Shown here piece by piece: positions 1 through 7,328 of a stretch of 64,000 nucleotides of DNA (position 1 is the stretch's first letter; the number at the start of each line of letters is the position of its first letter). Source of the DNA: Lactobacillus sp. Sy-1 (GTDB lineage Bacteria; Bacillota; Bacilli; Lactobacillales; Lactobacillaceae); contig NZ_JACCIU010000001.1 in NCBI RefSeq assembly GCF_019303535.1, forward strand, positions 310,001-374,000, read 5' to 3'. The notes beneath the pieces are model-generated. The model did no database searches. It saw nothing but the letters and a program-made list of their open reading frames with translations, and had not been told where the DNA came from. The translations under genes and the position numbers were made by a program.

Positions 1-738
1 AATAGCAACCACGATGGCACCGATAACTAATGATGAAATTACCTTTGCAGATCCCCAGCCGTCATTTCCAACCGATGAAAATCCGTATAGTAAGCCCCCG
101 AATCCAACTGTTGATAATAGGATGGAGACAAGGTCAATTTTTTCCTTAGTGGTAGGAAGGACGGGCCGCATAAAAATAAGCCCGAGGATGATAACGGCGA
201 TGATAATTGGAATTTCCATTCCAAATAGGTCCCGCCAGTTAAATGAATCAACGATCCATCCGGAAAGGGTTGGCCCAATAGCAGGAGCAACCCCAACCAC
301 AATTCCGACTAACCCTAGCGCAGCCCCCCGTTTTTCAGGTGGGAAAAGGGAGAACATGATTGTTTGTAGCAGTGGCATCATGATCCCAGTCCCGAAGGCT
401 TGCACGATCCGGCCAATAAATAGGGTTGCAAAGTTAGGGGCAACGTATGAGATAATACAACCAATTAAGAACACAGTCATTGCACCGATAAATAACCACT
501 TGGTATTAATTCTCCGACCCAGGAACCCAGAAATGGGAATCATAATTCCATTAACCATCAAAAATCCAGTTGTTAACCATTGAACAGTTGATGTATTAAT
601 ATCAAATGCTGTCATTAACTTTGGCAGTGCGGTGGTTAATAACATTTGTGAGAGGACACAGGCAAACGTCCCAATTAGTAAGATTGCAGAAATGATTCCA
701 GTTCCGCTACTCTTAGCTTCTTTATTCACTTTATTCAT
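1..738 (-). CDS. Multidrug MFS transporter, DHA2 (EmrB/QacA/LmrB-like), C-terminus cut by window edge
   Basis: Proton-driven drug exporter of the inner membrane. The 246 visible residues start MNKVNKEAKSS and contain about seven hydrophobic helices. The family pattern is clear: L-P-K-L-M-T-A-F-D-I after helix 1, Q-W-L-T-T-G-F-L-M then the G-F-L-G-R-R-I loop-2/3 motif, and G-P-T-L-S-G-W-I with N-W-R in the middle. The ATG at 738 has AAGGAG eight bases upstream. A TTGTAA-17-TAGAAT promoter overlaps the palindrome at 793-804 shared with the divergent TetR gene, so local repression by that TetR is likely. The substrate is not predictable. The remaining roughly half of the protein lies outside the window. 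Confidence 0.9.
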   Translation of the reverse strand, partial: MNKVNKEAKSSGTGIISAILLIGTFACVLSQMLLTTALPKLMTAFDINTSTVQWLTTGFLMVNGIMIPISGFLGRRINTKWLFIGAMTVFLIGCIISYVAPNFATLFIGRIVQAFGTGIMMPLLQTIMFSLFPPEKRGAALGLVGIVVGVAPAIGPTLSGWIVDSFNWRDLFGMEIPIIIAVIILGLIFMRPVLPTTKEKIDLVSILLSTVGFGGLLYGFSSVGNDGWGSAKVISSLVIGAIVVAI

Positions 739-792
739 AACTTTTCTCCTTATATCAATATTTACATTCATTATTCTATGTTTCACTTAGAT

Positions 793-804
793 TGATTACA
801 ATCA
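793..804. promoter_or_regulatory. Candidate TetR operator
   Basis: Inverted repeat TGATT-AC-AATCA in the intergenic region between the divergent MFS and TetR genes. It overlaps the -35 element (TTGTAA on the minus strand) of the MFS promoter. Its place and symmetry fit a TetR operator. This is inference from position only. Confidence 0.45.
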
Positions 805-869
805 GCAAAATAACTCATTTTGTTGCATTTTAGAATTTAATGAATAAAATTAACCGTAGAGGTGGATTT

Positions 870-1451
870 ATGGCACAATACTTAAATAAAATAACCCAAA
901 CCGATAATCTGATTATTAATAGCATGATTAACCTTGCAAAGCAAAAGGGATTAAATAAAGTTACGATTAGTGACATTGTTGCAGAGGCTCATATTAATCG
1001 GAGTACCTTCTACCGTCATTTTATTGATAAGGATGACTTAATTGAAAAGTCTGAAAACATGATTTTAAATCGCATTTATGATTATCATAATCAAATGGTC
1101 AGTACAAAATTAAGATATCTAAAGATGACGGACCAACAACAGTTTTCTTTAAAAACATTCCTAACGATTATTGATGATAATCACGAAATCATTTCATTTT
1201 TTTTGAGCAATAAAAGTGACTCCAGTTTTAGTTACAAGCTAATTGATTTATTTTTAAAGATGACATACGAATCATGGGATTACTTACTACCTAACCGTAA
1301 GAAAATCGATCGGAAGCTGTTTGCCTACTACAGTTTTGGAGCTATTATTGCTACCATCAAACTGTGGGTTGACAACTATGATGATTATTCCAAGGAAGAT
1401 ATTTATAATTTCATATTAACGATTCGGAATAACGAAATTCAGAATCTGTGA
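870..1451 (+). CDS. TetR/AcrR family transcriptional regulator
   Basis: DNA-binding repressor, 193 residues. The N-terminal helix-turn-helix is typical: KVTISDIVAEAHINRSTFYR then H-F-x-D-K-D-D-L, around residues 30-60. The C-terminal part is the variable ligand-binding domain and ends in a region typical of lactobacillar TetR proteins (LFAYYSFGAI). The ATG at 870 is preferred over the in-frame ATG at 840 because AGAGGTGG sits directly upstream of it. It is divergent from the MFS exporter and probably represses it. It converges with the cation-efflux gene, with 3 bp between stops and no terminator between them. Confidence 0.9.
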   Translation: MAQYLNKITQTDNLIINSMINLAKQKGLNKVTISDIVAEAHINRSTFYRHFIDKDDLIEKSENMILNRIYDYHNQMVSTKLRYLKMTDQQQFSLKTFLTIIDDNHEIISFFLSNKSDSSFSYKLIDLFLKMTYESWDYLLPNRKKIDRKLFAYYSFGAIIATIKLWVDNYDDYSKEDIYNFILTIRNNEIQNL

Positions 1452-1454
1452 GAA

Positions 1455-2066
1455 TTAATCCTTTGTGATTAATTCTGGGACGGCTTCCTTCGCAATTAAG
1501 AATGCCACTCCTAAAGCGGCAACTGATTCGGCCCACCAGAGATTGAATAACTGGGTCAGGACAATCCCAATTAAGACCGTTGCAGCTAGGGCTGCACAGG
1601 TAACGTTACACATACTTTCTTCAATTAATGCTTCTGAATTTAATTGATGGCCCAGGCGCCGCTTTAAAACAATTAAAATCGGCATGATGATTAAAGAAGC
1701 AATTGAAATGATGATTCCACTGGTACTGCGATCAGATGTTTCACGTGTAACAAGGTTAAATATTGAATTAGCAACTATGTAGATTGAAAGAAGCACTAGA
1801 ATCCAGTTGATTAATTTCTCAGCTTGCTCTTCCGCGCGTTTAATTCCAGTTACATTATTACCATTAAATTCCTTGCGTAAACGCCAAATTAAGATGGAAC
1901 CAGCAATTACTTCTAAGATGCTATCGAGTCCGAATGCAATTAATAATATTGAATGGGCCTTAATACCTGCAATGAAGCCAACTAGAAATTCAACTAACAT
2001 CCAACTAATTGAAAACATTTCAACGACCAATGCTTTTTTAGCAATTCTACTATTATTATTCTCCAT
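1455..2066 (-). CDS. Cation diffusion facilitator-like membrane protein
   Basis: Membrane protein of 203 residues with about five to six transmembrane segments and an SILLIAFGLDSILEVI segment like the second helix of cation-efflux (CDF) proteins, where Asp contributes to the metal site. It lacks the cytoplasmic C-terminal domain of long CDF proteins and ends shortly after the last helix, which is usual for this short subgroup. The ATG at 2066 overlaps the 3' end of the ArsR gene by 11 bp and uses GAGAGGTG inside that gene as its ribosome binding site. Co-transcription with an ArsR/SmtB regulator supports metal efflux. The metal is unknown. Confidence 0.8.
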   Translation of the reverse strand: MENNNSRIAKKALVVEMFSISWMLVEFLVGFIAGIKAHSILLIAFGLDSILEVIAGSILIWRLRKEFNGNNVTGIKRAEEQAEKLINWILVLLSIYIVANSIFNLVTRETSDRSTSGIIISIASLIIMPILIVLKRRLGHQLNSEALIEESMCNVTCAALAATVLIGIVLTQLFNLWWAESVAALGVAFLIAKEAVPELITKD

Positions 2067-2382
2067 GGTTAGCACCTCTCATAACGTGATCTGAATGTTC
2101 AACTGCTTCATTGATGATATCAAAAATATGGGGGTCATCAACTCGGTATTCCTTAGTTTTACCAACTTGTTTAACACTAACGAGCTGAAAATCACGCAAA
2201 ATTCTTAGCTGATGGGAAACCGCCGATTGCTCTAATCCCAATAATTCCACCAGTTCGTTAACGGTTTTAGATTCGTTATCTAATAGGTAGAGAATTTTGA
2301 GCCGGTTAATATTACTGAGCATTTTGAAAATATCTTGAACCTCTAAAAGGTGTTGTTGATCAATTTTAAATTTAGAATTCAT
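2056..2382 (-). CDS. ArsR/SmtB family metalloregulator
   Basis: Winged-helix repressor of 108 residues. The recognition region ELLGLEQSAVSHQLRILRD is the family hallmark (residues about 45-63), followed by the wing KQVGKTKEYRVDD. The tail HIFDIINEAVEHSDHV carries D-x-x-H-like spacing resembling the alpha-5 zinc site of SmtB/CzrA (inference). The start at 2382 follows AGGAG at 8 bases; an upstream GTG lies inside that ribosome binding site. First gene of a two-gene operon with the cation-efflux protein, so a metal-responsive repressor of that operon. Confidence 0.9.
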   Translation of the reverse strand: MNSKFKIDQQHLLEVQDIFKMLSNINRLKILYLLDNESKTVNELVELLGLEQSAVSHQLRILRDFQLVSVKQVGKTKEYRVDDPHIFDIINEAVEHSDHVMRGANHGE

Positions 2383-2499
2383 ATGAATCACTCCTCATAT
2401 GATTAACTTATCATAAAAATATTACAATTGCAAAACAACTTCTGAAAGAATATTAAAAGAACTTTACATTGCCTTAATTCCTTTCGTTTATGGAAAAAA

Positions 2500-2600
2500 T
2501 ATAGTATCATTATTGGTATACCAGTATGTTAATACAGGACAAATATTAATTCATGGTATGTCTAAGGTCGGTTCTCACTAGTGGGGCTTGGCCTTTTTTT
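2500..2600 (+). ncRNA. Short promoter-leader-terminator unit (candidate sRNA or attenuator)
   Basis: A TATAGT -10-like box at 2500-2505 (weak -35) is followed by a perfect palindrome TGGTATACCA (2514-2523) and then a long hairpin at 2564-2595 (AAGGTC pairing with GGCCTT, about 14 pairs with G-U) and seven T. The unit ends 135 bp before the DUF262 gene. It could be an independent small RNA or a 5' attenuator. The palindrome resembles GntR-type operators, but that is inference. No known riboswitch was recognised. Confidence 0.35.
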
Positions 2601-2734
2601 CGTGCCTTCGTTGCGATAATAATTTTAATTCCTGATCTAGCGCTCCAGATCTAACTTTGATAGAATTTAAGTAAACAAAACAAAGACAATCGATCCATAA
2701 TTATCATAATAGAACCATTAGAGAAGGTAACTGA

Positions 2735-4549
2735 ATGAAAAATAATTACAATTATAATAATCTATCATATGCAGAACAGCTTAAGTATGTAAAGGTGCCT
2801 AAGTTTCAACGTTCATTAGTTTGGAATAAACAAAAAAAGTTAGACCTCCTAAAGACGCTTCATAAAAACTTCCCGTTCGGAGCACTGTTGGTTTCCCCAG
2901 TAAATGGTAATAAGCAGGCCTATCGACTGTTAGATGGGCAACAAAGACTATCAACGATTCGTGACTTTGAACAACACCGGCTTAGCTACTGGAAAGAATT
3001 AAACAAGCATGAATATATCGAAATGTTGAACCGGATTAATGAAGTCCTATTAACTAATCATTTGAATAAAATTAACGAAAAGCAGTTTGATCAAATACTT
3101 GATGATGATTTTGAAGTGGCAGATTGGACCGACAGCTTGGAGAGTGAAGATAGCCACCCAGTTGATAGAAAACGCATCCGGAACCTTATCGGTGAATTTA
3201 AGGATGTAATCAACGATTATATTCATTTAAATACCCTGTTAATTCCGGTGATTGAATTCACGGGAGATGAGGCTGATCTACCAGAAGTCTACGAGAATCT
3301 TAACCGTGGTGGGGTGCCCCTTACTAAATATGAGGTGCTAAACGCCTCGTGGTCGGATGAGAAAATTAAAATCCCGAGTCACTTTGAGCTGGGGGACACG
3401 ATTTTAAACTCAGTCAAGGAATACTATAATCAACTTAAGAACGATGGTTCATTTGATATTGAAAACTTTTCAGAAGATGAAATTACCATGAACCGTGAAA
3501 TTAACCTCGCTGAGTTTGCCCGTTCAATTGGAAAGCTGGTTGTTAATAGAATGCCGTCACTACTTTCTGAAACCCCGAAGTTGGTCAATGAAATGGGATT
3601 TGGCCTACTTGGCATTATTACTAACACCGATAATAAGAAAATCGCGACCATCCATAATAAAAACAGTGAAATTCAAGCCAATGTAGTTGAAATCTTAACC
3701 CAGTTGGATAAATTAGCGAAGGTGATTAACGCTCCTTTTGACGAGCTATTGAAGCAAAATATCGCGTTTGGAAAGCATAAAAAGGCGAAAAAGAATCAGT
3801 ACTTAAATGGCATTTCAACGACTTTTAAGATTCTCTCCTACTTTGCAGCATTGTGGGATCGGGATGATAGTTATATTCAGAGCTCCATGAAAAATATTCC
3901 TTCATATTATGTCTATGATTACGTTGCGATGGCATGGAACGCACATGGTGATCAACGATTATTTAGCTACTACCGCTCCAATAGTAAACGAAATTACACC
4001 AAGCCAATCCCGGAGAATGAATTTAAAACGGTCTTTTACAATTGGATTTCTGACAATCCCGGAATTAAAAAGCGGTTTAGCAAGGAAATTCAAACCTTAA
4101 TTACAATTCATGCTAACCGGACCTACCTAGCAAATGGTTTATCAGCAAGTGAGGACTATGAATTTGAGCACGTTATCCCAAAGGCTAGAATTTTAGAAAA
4201 TGATGCAGGCCCTAGTGTCGTGCACCTTAGTAGTTTAGGGAATGGAATGTTTTTACCCAAGTCATTAAACAACAGTAAGAGTAGTAAAACACTATACGAG
4301 TTCAATAAGGATGCGGATACCGTTGACTACCGGTTACTGAGAAAACAATCCGATTACTTTACGGAATCACAATTTGAAACCATTTTTCATAAGTTAGATG
4401 AAAAGCAATTTGAAAACGTTAATAATTTTATTGATAATCGAGCATACAAAATGGCTGACCAAATCGTTGCCGGACTAAACCCGAATAACGATTTCTTTCA
4501 TAAAATTAGTGCCAATCATACCCAACAAGATCACTTGAAACGGGATTAA
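2735..4549 (+). CDS. DUF262/DUF1524 protein, GmrSD-type nuclease candidate
   Basis: 604 residues with the two halves of the GmrSD/BrxU family in one chain. The N-terminal DUF262 (ParB/sulfiredoxin-like NTPase) part has P-K-F-Q-R-S-L-V-W at 22-30 and the signature DGQQRLSTI at 67-75, then N-L-N-R-G-G-V-P-L near 190. The C-terminal DUF1524 His-Me finger nuclease part has YEFEHVIPKA with H479 and P482, L-G-N ending at N503, and N512-N513-S-K-S near 515. Family members are type IV restriction enzymes that use nucleotides to cut modified phage DNA. Both signature motifs are intact. No partner methylase or BREX gene lies within the window. ATG at 2735 follows AGAAGG. A defence role is inference from family. 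Confidence 0.8.
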   Translation: MKNNYNYNNLSYAEQLKYVKVPKFQRSLVWNKQKKLDLLKTLHKNFPFGALLVSPVNGNKQAYRLLDGQQRLSTIRDFEQHRLSYWKELNKHEYIEMLNRINEVLLTNHLNKINEKQFDQILDDDFEVADWTDSLESEDSHPVDRKRIRNLIGEFKDVINDYIHLNTLLIPVIEFTGDEADLPEVYENLNRGGVPLTKYEVLNASWSDEKIKIPSHFELGDTILNSVKEYYNQLKNDGSFDIENFSEDEITMNREINLAEFARSIGKLVVNRMPSLLSETPKLVNEMGFGLLGIITNTDNKKIATIHNKNSEIQANVVEILTQLDKLAKVINAPFDELLKQNIAFGKHKKAKKNQYLNGISTTFKILSYFAALWDRDDSYIQSSMKNIPSYYVYDYVAMAWNAHGDQRLFSYYRSNSKRNYTKPIPENEFKTVFYNWISDNPGIKKRFSKEIQTLITIHANRTYLANGLSASEDYEFEHVIPKARILENDAGPSVVHLSSLGNGMFLPKSLNNSKSSKTLYEFNKDADTVDYRLLRKQSDYFTESQFETIFHKLDEKQFENVNNFIDNRAYKMADQIVAGLNPNNDFFHKISANHTQQDHLKRD

Positions 4550-4616
4550 AATTAATAAGCAGAGTCCTAACCCTTTTTATAGCATCAGAGGATGATTAAA
4601 ACGCACCGCTTTTCAG

Positions 4617-4718
4617 TTGTTGTTTATACTAGTGCTGATTATAATAATAGTATGAATAATCGGCTACTATTAAACAGAGTTGATTTAATGATCAGGCGGA
4701 ATTAAACGCCTGTTTTTT
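4617..4718 (+). ncRNA. Short promoter-leader-terminator unit before the Panacea-like gene
   Basis: Strong promoter TTGTTG (4617-4622), 17 bp, TATAAT (4640-4645). About 45 bases later comes a perfect 6-bp GC stem CAGGCG/CGCCTG (4693-4712) with six T. The predicted transcript of about 65 nt ends 44 bp before the next start codon. It contains AATCGGCTA, also seen as ATCGGCTAA in the similar unit at 34.5 kb. This is a candidate small RNA or attenuator of unknown ligand. Confidence 0.4.
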
Positions 4719-4761
4719 AAACGGTTGGTTTCATTGTGATTTGATGAAAGGGTGGATCATT

Positions 4762-5460
4762 TTGCGAACGGCTAATAGTTACGTGCTAATTTTAATGAAC
4801 GATGACGGGCTAATTTCATTGCCGAATAGTTTGGCACTAGGCACGGATGGGGTTAACGTCCCATCCTACGTGCTATCTGCTTACGCGTTAAAAGCAAGGG
4901 ATGGTGTGATTAGGATTCCACTATCCGAAATTGGGGAAGTCAAAACGGCGGATCTGAATGAGGATAATTACATTAAGCGGCGTTTATTTCCATACCGACC
5001 TTACTATGCTAGCACTTCAATTGAGATTGCCAAATTCTTTTTGAGTAAGGCTAGTATTAGCCACCGTAAGTTGAACTACTTGATTTACCTGGCGTTCGTT
5101 GATTATCTAATCTGTAATAACCAGAGTAAAGATCAGATTAAACGGCTGTTGTTTAGTCGCCAGATTAAAGTTTCTGCCCAGGGACCGAACTGTCTTAGAA
5201 AACTTAGGTGGATTAAGGATAATCATGGTAAATACCAACAGCTACCACCTGCCCAGTGTGACTATGAGCTAGATTCAGCCACAATCAACCTATTGAATCA
5301 GGTCTGGCATAAGTACCAATTTACCAGTGCCAGTGGATTGGAAAAGCAAATTGCTAACACAATTGCAATGAACTTAGCATGGTATTACGAGTCAGAAATT
5401 GATGTTGACTCAATGAGTCCCAACGATATTTATCAGTGCTATGAGAATGAAGATTTTTAA
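4762..5460 (+). CDS. Divergent Panacea (SocA/DUF4065)-like protein
   Basis: 232 residues with no sure family assignment. Residues about 85-150 follow the Panacea layout: helix with K-L-N-Y-L-I-Y-L-A (compare KLQKLLYYA), then ISAQGP-like A-Q-G-P in place of the usual A-x-x-Y-G-P, then L-L-N-Q-V-W-H-K-Y-Q-F-T-S-A-S-G-L matching the L..V-W..Y...S...L stretch. Panacea proteins are antitoxins of varied toxins or phage-linked regulators. A TTG start at 4762 is chosen because AAAGGGTGG lies 6 bases upstream; the ATG at 4744 has no ribosome binding site. It stands next to the DUF262 gene, but separate promoters are visible. Confidence 0.4.
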   Translation: MRTANSYVLILMNDDGLISLPNSLALGTDGVNVPSYVLSAYALKARDGVIRIPLSEIGEVKTADLNEDNYIKRRLFPYRPYYASTSIEIAKFFLSKASISHRKLNYLIYLAFVDYLICNNQSKDQIKRLLFSRQIKVSAQGPNCLRKLRWIKDNHGKYQQLPPAQCDYELDSATINLLNQVWHKYQFTSASGLEKQIANTIAMNLAWYYESEIDVDSMSPNDIYQCYENEDF

Positions 5461-5515
5461 TTCACTCTTAGTGTGAATTCATATATAATATAAACGAACA
5501 GGGGGAGTTTATTTA

Positions 5516-5746
5516 ATGGTATACGTAGTAATAATCTTAGTAATCCTCTTCGGACTTTATATTTGGAGGGCTAGCAGGCATCAGCACAAGCAAGCTCAAA
5601 ACGTTAATCATCGGTTAAACGTTATTAATGATAGTGATGACAACGATGTCCAACTGAAACACTTAAAAGAATTGCTTGACTCTGGTGTAATTGATAAGGA
5701 AGATTATCAACAATCCAAGCAAAGAATTTTGAAGAATAAGATTTAA
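5516..5746 (+). CDS. Small SHOCT-domain membrane protein
   Basis: 76 residues: one N-terminal transmembrane helix (VVIILVILFGLYIW), a short polar linker, and a C-terminal SHOCT-like module, LKHLKELLDSGVIDKEDYQQ, the usual L..L..L.d.G.It.eEf...K..lL pattern. SHOCT modules are oligomerisation or targeting tags. A strong GGGGGAG site precedes ATG 5516. Monocistronic, closed by the terminator at 5751-5773. Exact role unknown. Confidence 0.8.
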   Translation: MVYVVIILVILFGLYIWRASRHQHKQAQNVNHRLNVINDSDDNDVQLKHLKELLDSGVIDKEDYQQSKQRILKNKI

Positions 5747-5750
5747 TCTG

Positions 5751-5773
5751 AGACGGGGGAACCCGTCTTTTTT
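5751..5773 (+). terminator. Rho-independent terminator
   Basis: AGACGGG/CCCGTCT stem with a short loop and six T, just after the SHOCT gene. Confidence 0.85.
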
Positions 5774-5859
5774 AATACATAATTTTTACATACCCTTTAC
5801 CTTAAATTTAAGCTGTTCAGTTATAATTACACCATAATAACTTAGGAGTGAAACTAGTA

Positions 5860-6753
5860 ATGAATAAGCCATTCAAAAAATTTGTTTTTATATCAGCAAC
5901 ATCATTAACTTTATTTGGGAGCCTCGCCCCAGCATTAACTAACGTCGTTACCACGACTGCTAACGCAAGTTCCACTAGCGCACTGAAGAAGCAAGCCGGT
6001 AAGCAGATTAAGCTTTCCGGTGCCGTGAACGTTCGGGACCTCGGTGGTTACACAAATAGTAAGGGTCAAACCATCAAATCTAAAATGTTAATTCGGGGTG
6101 CCCAGTTAAATAAATTAACTAAGGCCGACATTAACAAGTTAACTAAGACCTATCGGGTTGCTGTTGACGTTGATTTCAGAACGCCAAAGGAAGTTGCTAA
6201 GGCTAAGGATCCTAAAATCAAGGGTGTTAAGTATGTAAAGGCACCGGTAGTTTCTGATAAGGAAAACGAAGAAGACATCAAGGTATTCAATAAGGACGGA
6301 GAAAAGGGAATGATTCTTTACTACACCTACTTCGTTAACAAAACGGGGCGGACTGAATACCGGAAGCTATTTGATGAACTCCTAAGCACCCCTGCAAATA
6401 AGGCCGTCCTCTACCACTGTAGTTACGGTAAGGACCGGACTGGATTTGCAACGGCGTTGATTTTAACCGCGCTCGGGTTCGATAAGAAGACTATCTACAA
6501 GGACTACTTACTTTCTAACAAGTACCGAGCTGCCGCAACTAAGGCTGATTTAGATGAAATGAAGAAGAACGGGGCTTCCAAAAAGGAACTCAAGAACGAA
6601 TACTACAATGACATCGTTGAAAAACAATACTTAGATAAGGCTTATTCACTGGCTGAAAAGAAGTACGGTTCAATGATGGGCTACCTTAAGAAGGGGCTTG
6701 GGTTAACTAACGCTGATATTCAAAAACTCCAAAGCAAATACTTAACGAAATAA
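5860..6753 (+). CDS. Secreted tyrosine/dual-specificity protein phosphatase (LipA-like)
   Basis: 297 residues. The signal peptide ends near T-A-N-A-S, after a KPFKK n-region. The Y_phosphatase3 family pattern follows: V-N-V-R-D-L-G-G-Y near residue 60, I-R-G-A-Q-L, D-F-R-T-P-K-E, and the catalytic loop HCSYGKDRTG with nucleophile C187 and R193. Relatives such as Listeria LipA and Bacillus/Lactobacillus homologues remove phosphate from phosphotyrosine or phosphoinositides outside the cell. ATG 5860 is preferred: AGGAG lies 11 bases upstream and the in-frame GTG at 5848 overlaps it. All catalytic residues are present, so it is likely active. Natural substrate unknown. Confidence 0.88.
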   Translation: MNKPFKKFVFISATSLTLFGSLAPALTNVVTTTANASSTSALKKQAGKQIKLSGAVNVRDLGGYTNSKGQTIKSKMLIRGAQLNKLTKADINKLTKTYRVAVDVDFRTPKEVAKAKDPKIKGVKYVKAPVVSDKENEEDIKVFNKDGEKGMILYYTYFVNKTGRTEYRKLFDELLSTPANKAVLYHCSYGKDRTGFATALILTALGFDKKTIYKDYLLSNKYRAAATKADLDEMKKNGASKKELKNEYYNDIVEKQYLDKAYSLAEKKYGSMMGYLKKGLGLTNADIQKLQSKYLTK

Positions 6754-6761
6754 TCTATTTT

Positions 6762-6796
6762 GAATTCTACTAATATATTGTATTAGTGGAATTTTT
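6762..6796 (+). terminator. Rho-independent terminator
   Basis: Thirteen-base AT-rich inverted repeat (AATTCTACTAATA / TATTAGTGGAATT) followed by T residues, downstream of the phosphatase gene. Confidence 0.7.
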
Positions 6797-6848
6797 GCTT
6801 TAGTAGGATTATATTTAAAATGATTATATATCGTTGGAGGAGTTAAAA

Positions 6849-7271
6849 ATGAAAAAATTCGTAATAAAGTTAATAACGTGTACTACACTATTAGGATTTT
6901 TAAGCATAACCACTAACTTATTTGTTAGTGCTAACAGCACTTATCATAAAGTTAAGCAGGGAAAAAATAATGGTACCAGCCATTATTGGACAAGTAAAGA
7001 CCGGACTATTAAGACTTCTAAGCCAATTCGTGCCTATGATATTAAAGCTGATAATAATCAAAATGTTTATGCTACTAAAAGTAAAATTATTCCTAAGGGA
7101 AGTATTATAGAGGGTAGTTTTAGTATTACGGTTCCAGGTGGTTTTCAAATTTACAAGGGAGACGGAATTAAGCCATATTCTAAAAAGAATCCAAATGAAT
7201 GGATAATTAACCCTAGTATTAAAAACGAGAAAAATCCTTATAATACCTACTGGATTTCTAAAGTTAAATAA
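6849..7271 (+). CDS. Secreted protein of unknown function
   Basis: 140 residues with a signal peptide (MKKFVIKLITC.., hydrophobic core, likely cut after V-S-A-N). The mature part is small, basic and rich in Tyr, Asn and Lys, with S-H-Y-W-T-S-K, Y-A-T-K-S-K and P-K-G-S-I-I-E-G. This layout is common in lactobacillar surface proteins with SH3-like beta folds. No recognisable domain. The ATG at 6849 follows GGAGGAG, and the gene is more AT-rich than its neighbours. A strong bidirectional terminator separates it from argD. Confidence 0.7.
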   Translation: MKKFVIKLITCTTLLGFLSITTNLFVSANSTYHKVKQGKNNGTSHYWTSKDRTIKTSKPIRAYDIKADNNQNVYATKSKIIPKGSIIEGSFSITVPGGFQIYKGDGIKPYSKKNPNEWIINPSIKNEKNPYNTYWISKVK

Positions 7272-7283
7272 TCCATTAATCCT

Positions 7284-7323
7284 AAAAAAGCATTGTGAAG
7301 GAACTCTCCTTCACAATGCTTTT
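7284..7323. terminator. Bidirectional terminator
   Basis: A long hairpin, AAAGCATTGTGAAGGA paired with its complement around ACTC, flanked by A and T runs. It serves both the secreted-protein gene and the convergent arg operon. Confidence 0.9.
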
Positions 7324-7328
7324 AATTT

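Noticed and set aside
840-869. Longer TetR start at 840
   Set aside because: AGAGGTGG fits ATG 870, and the extra ten residues are not typical of the family.
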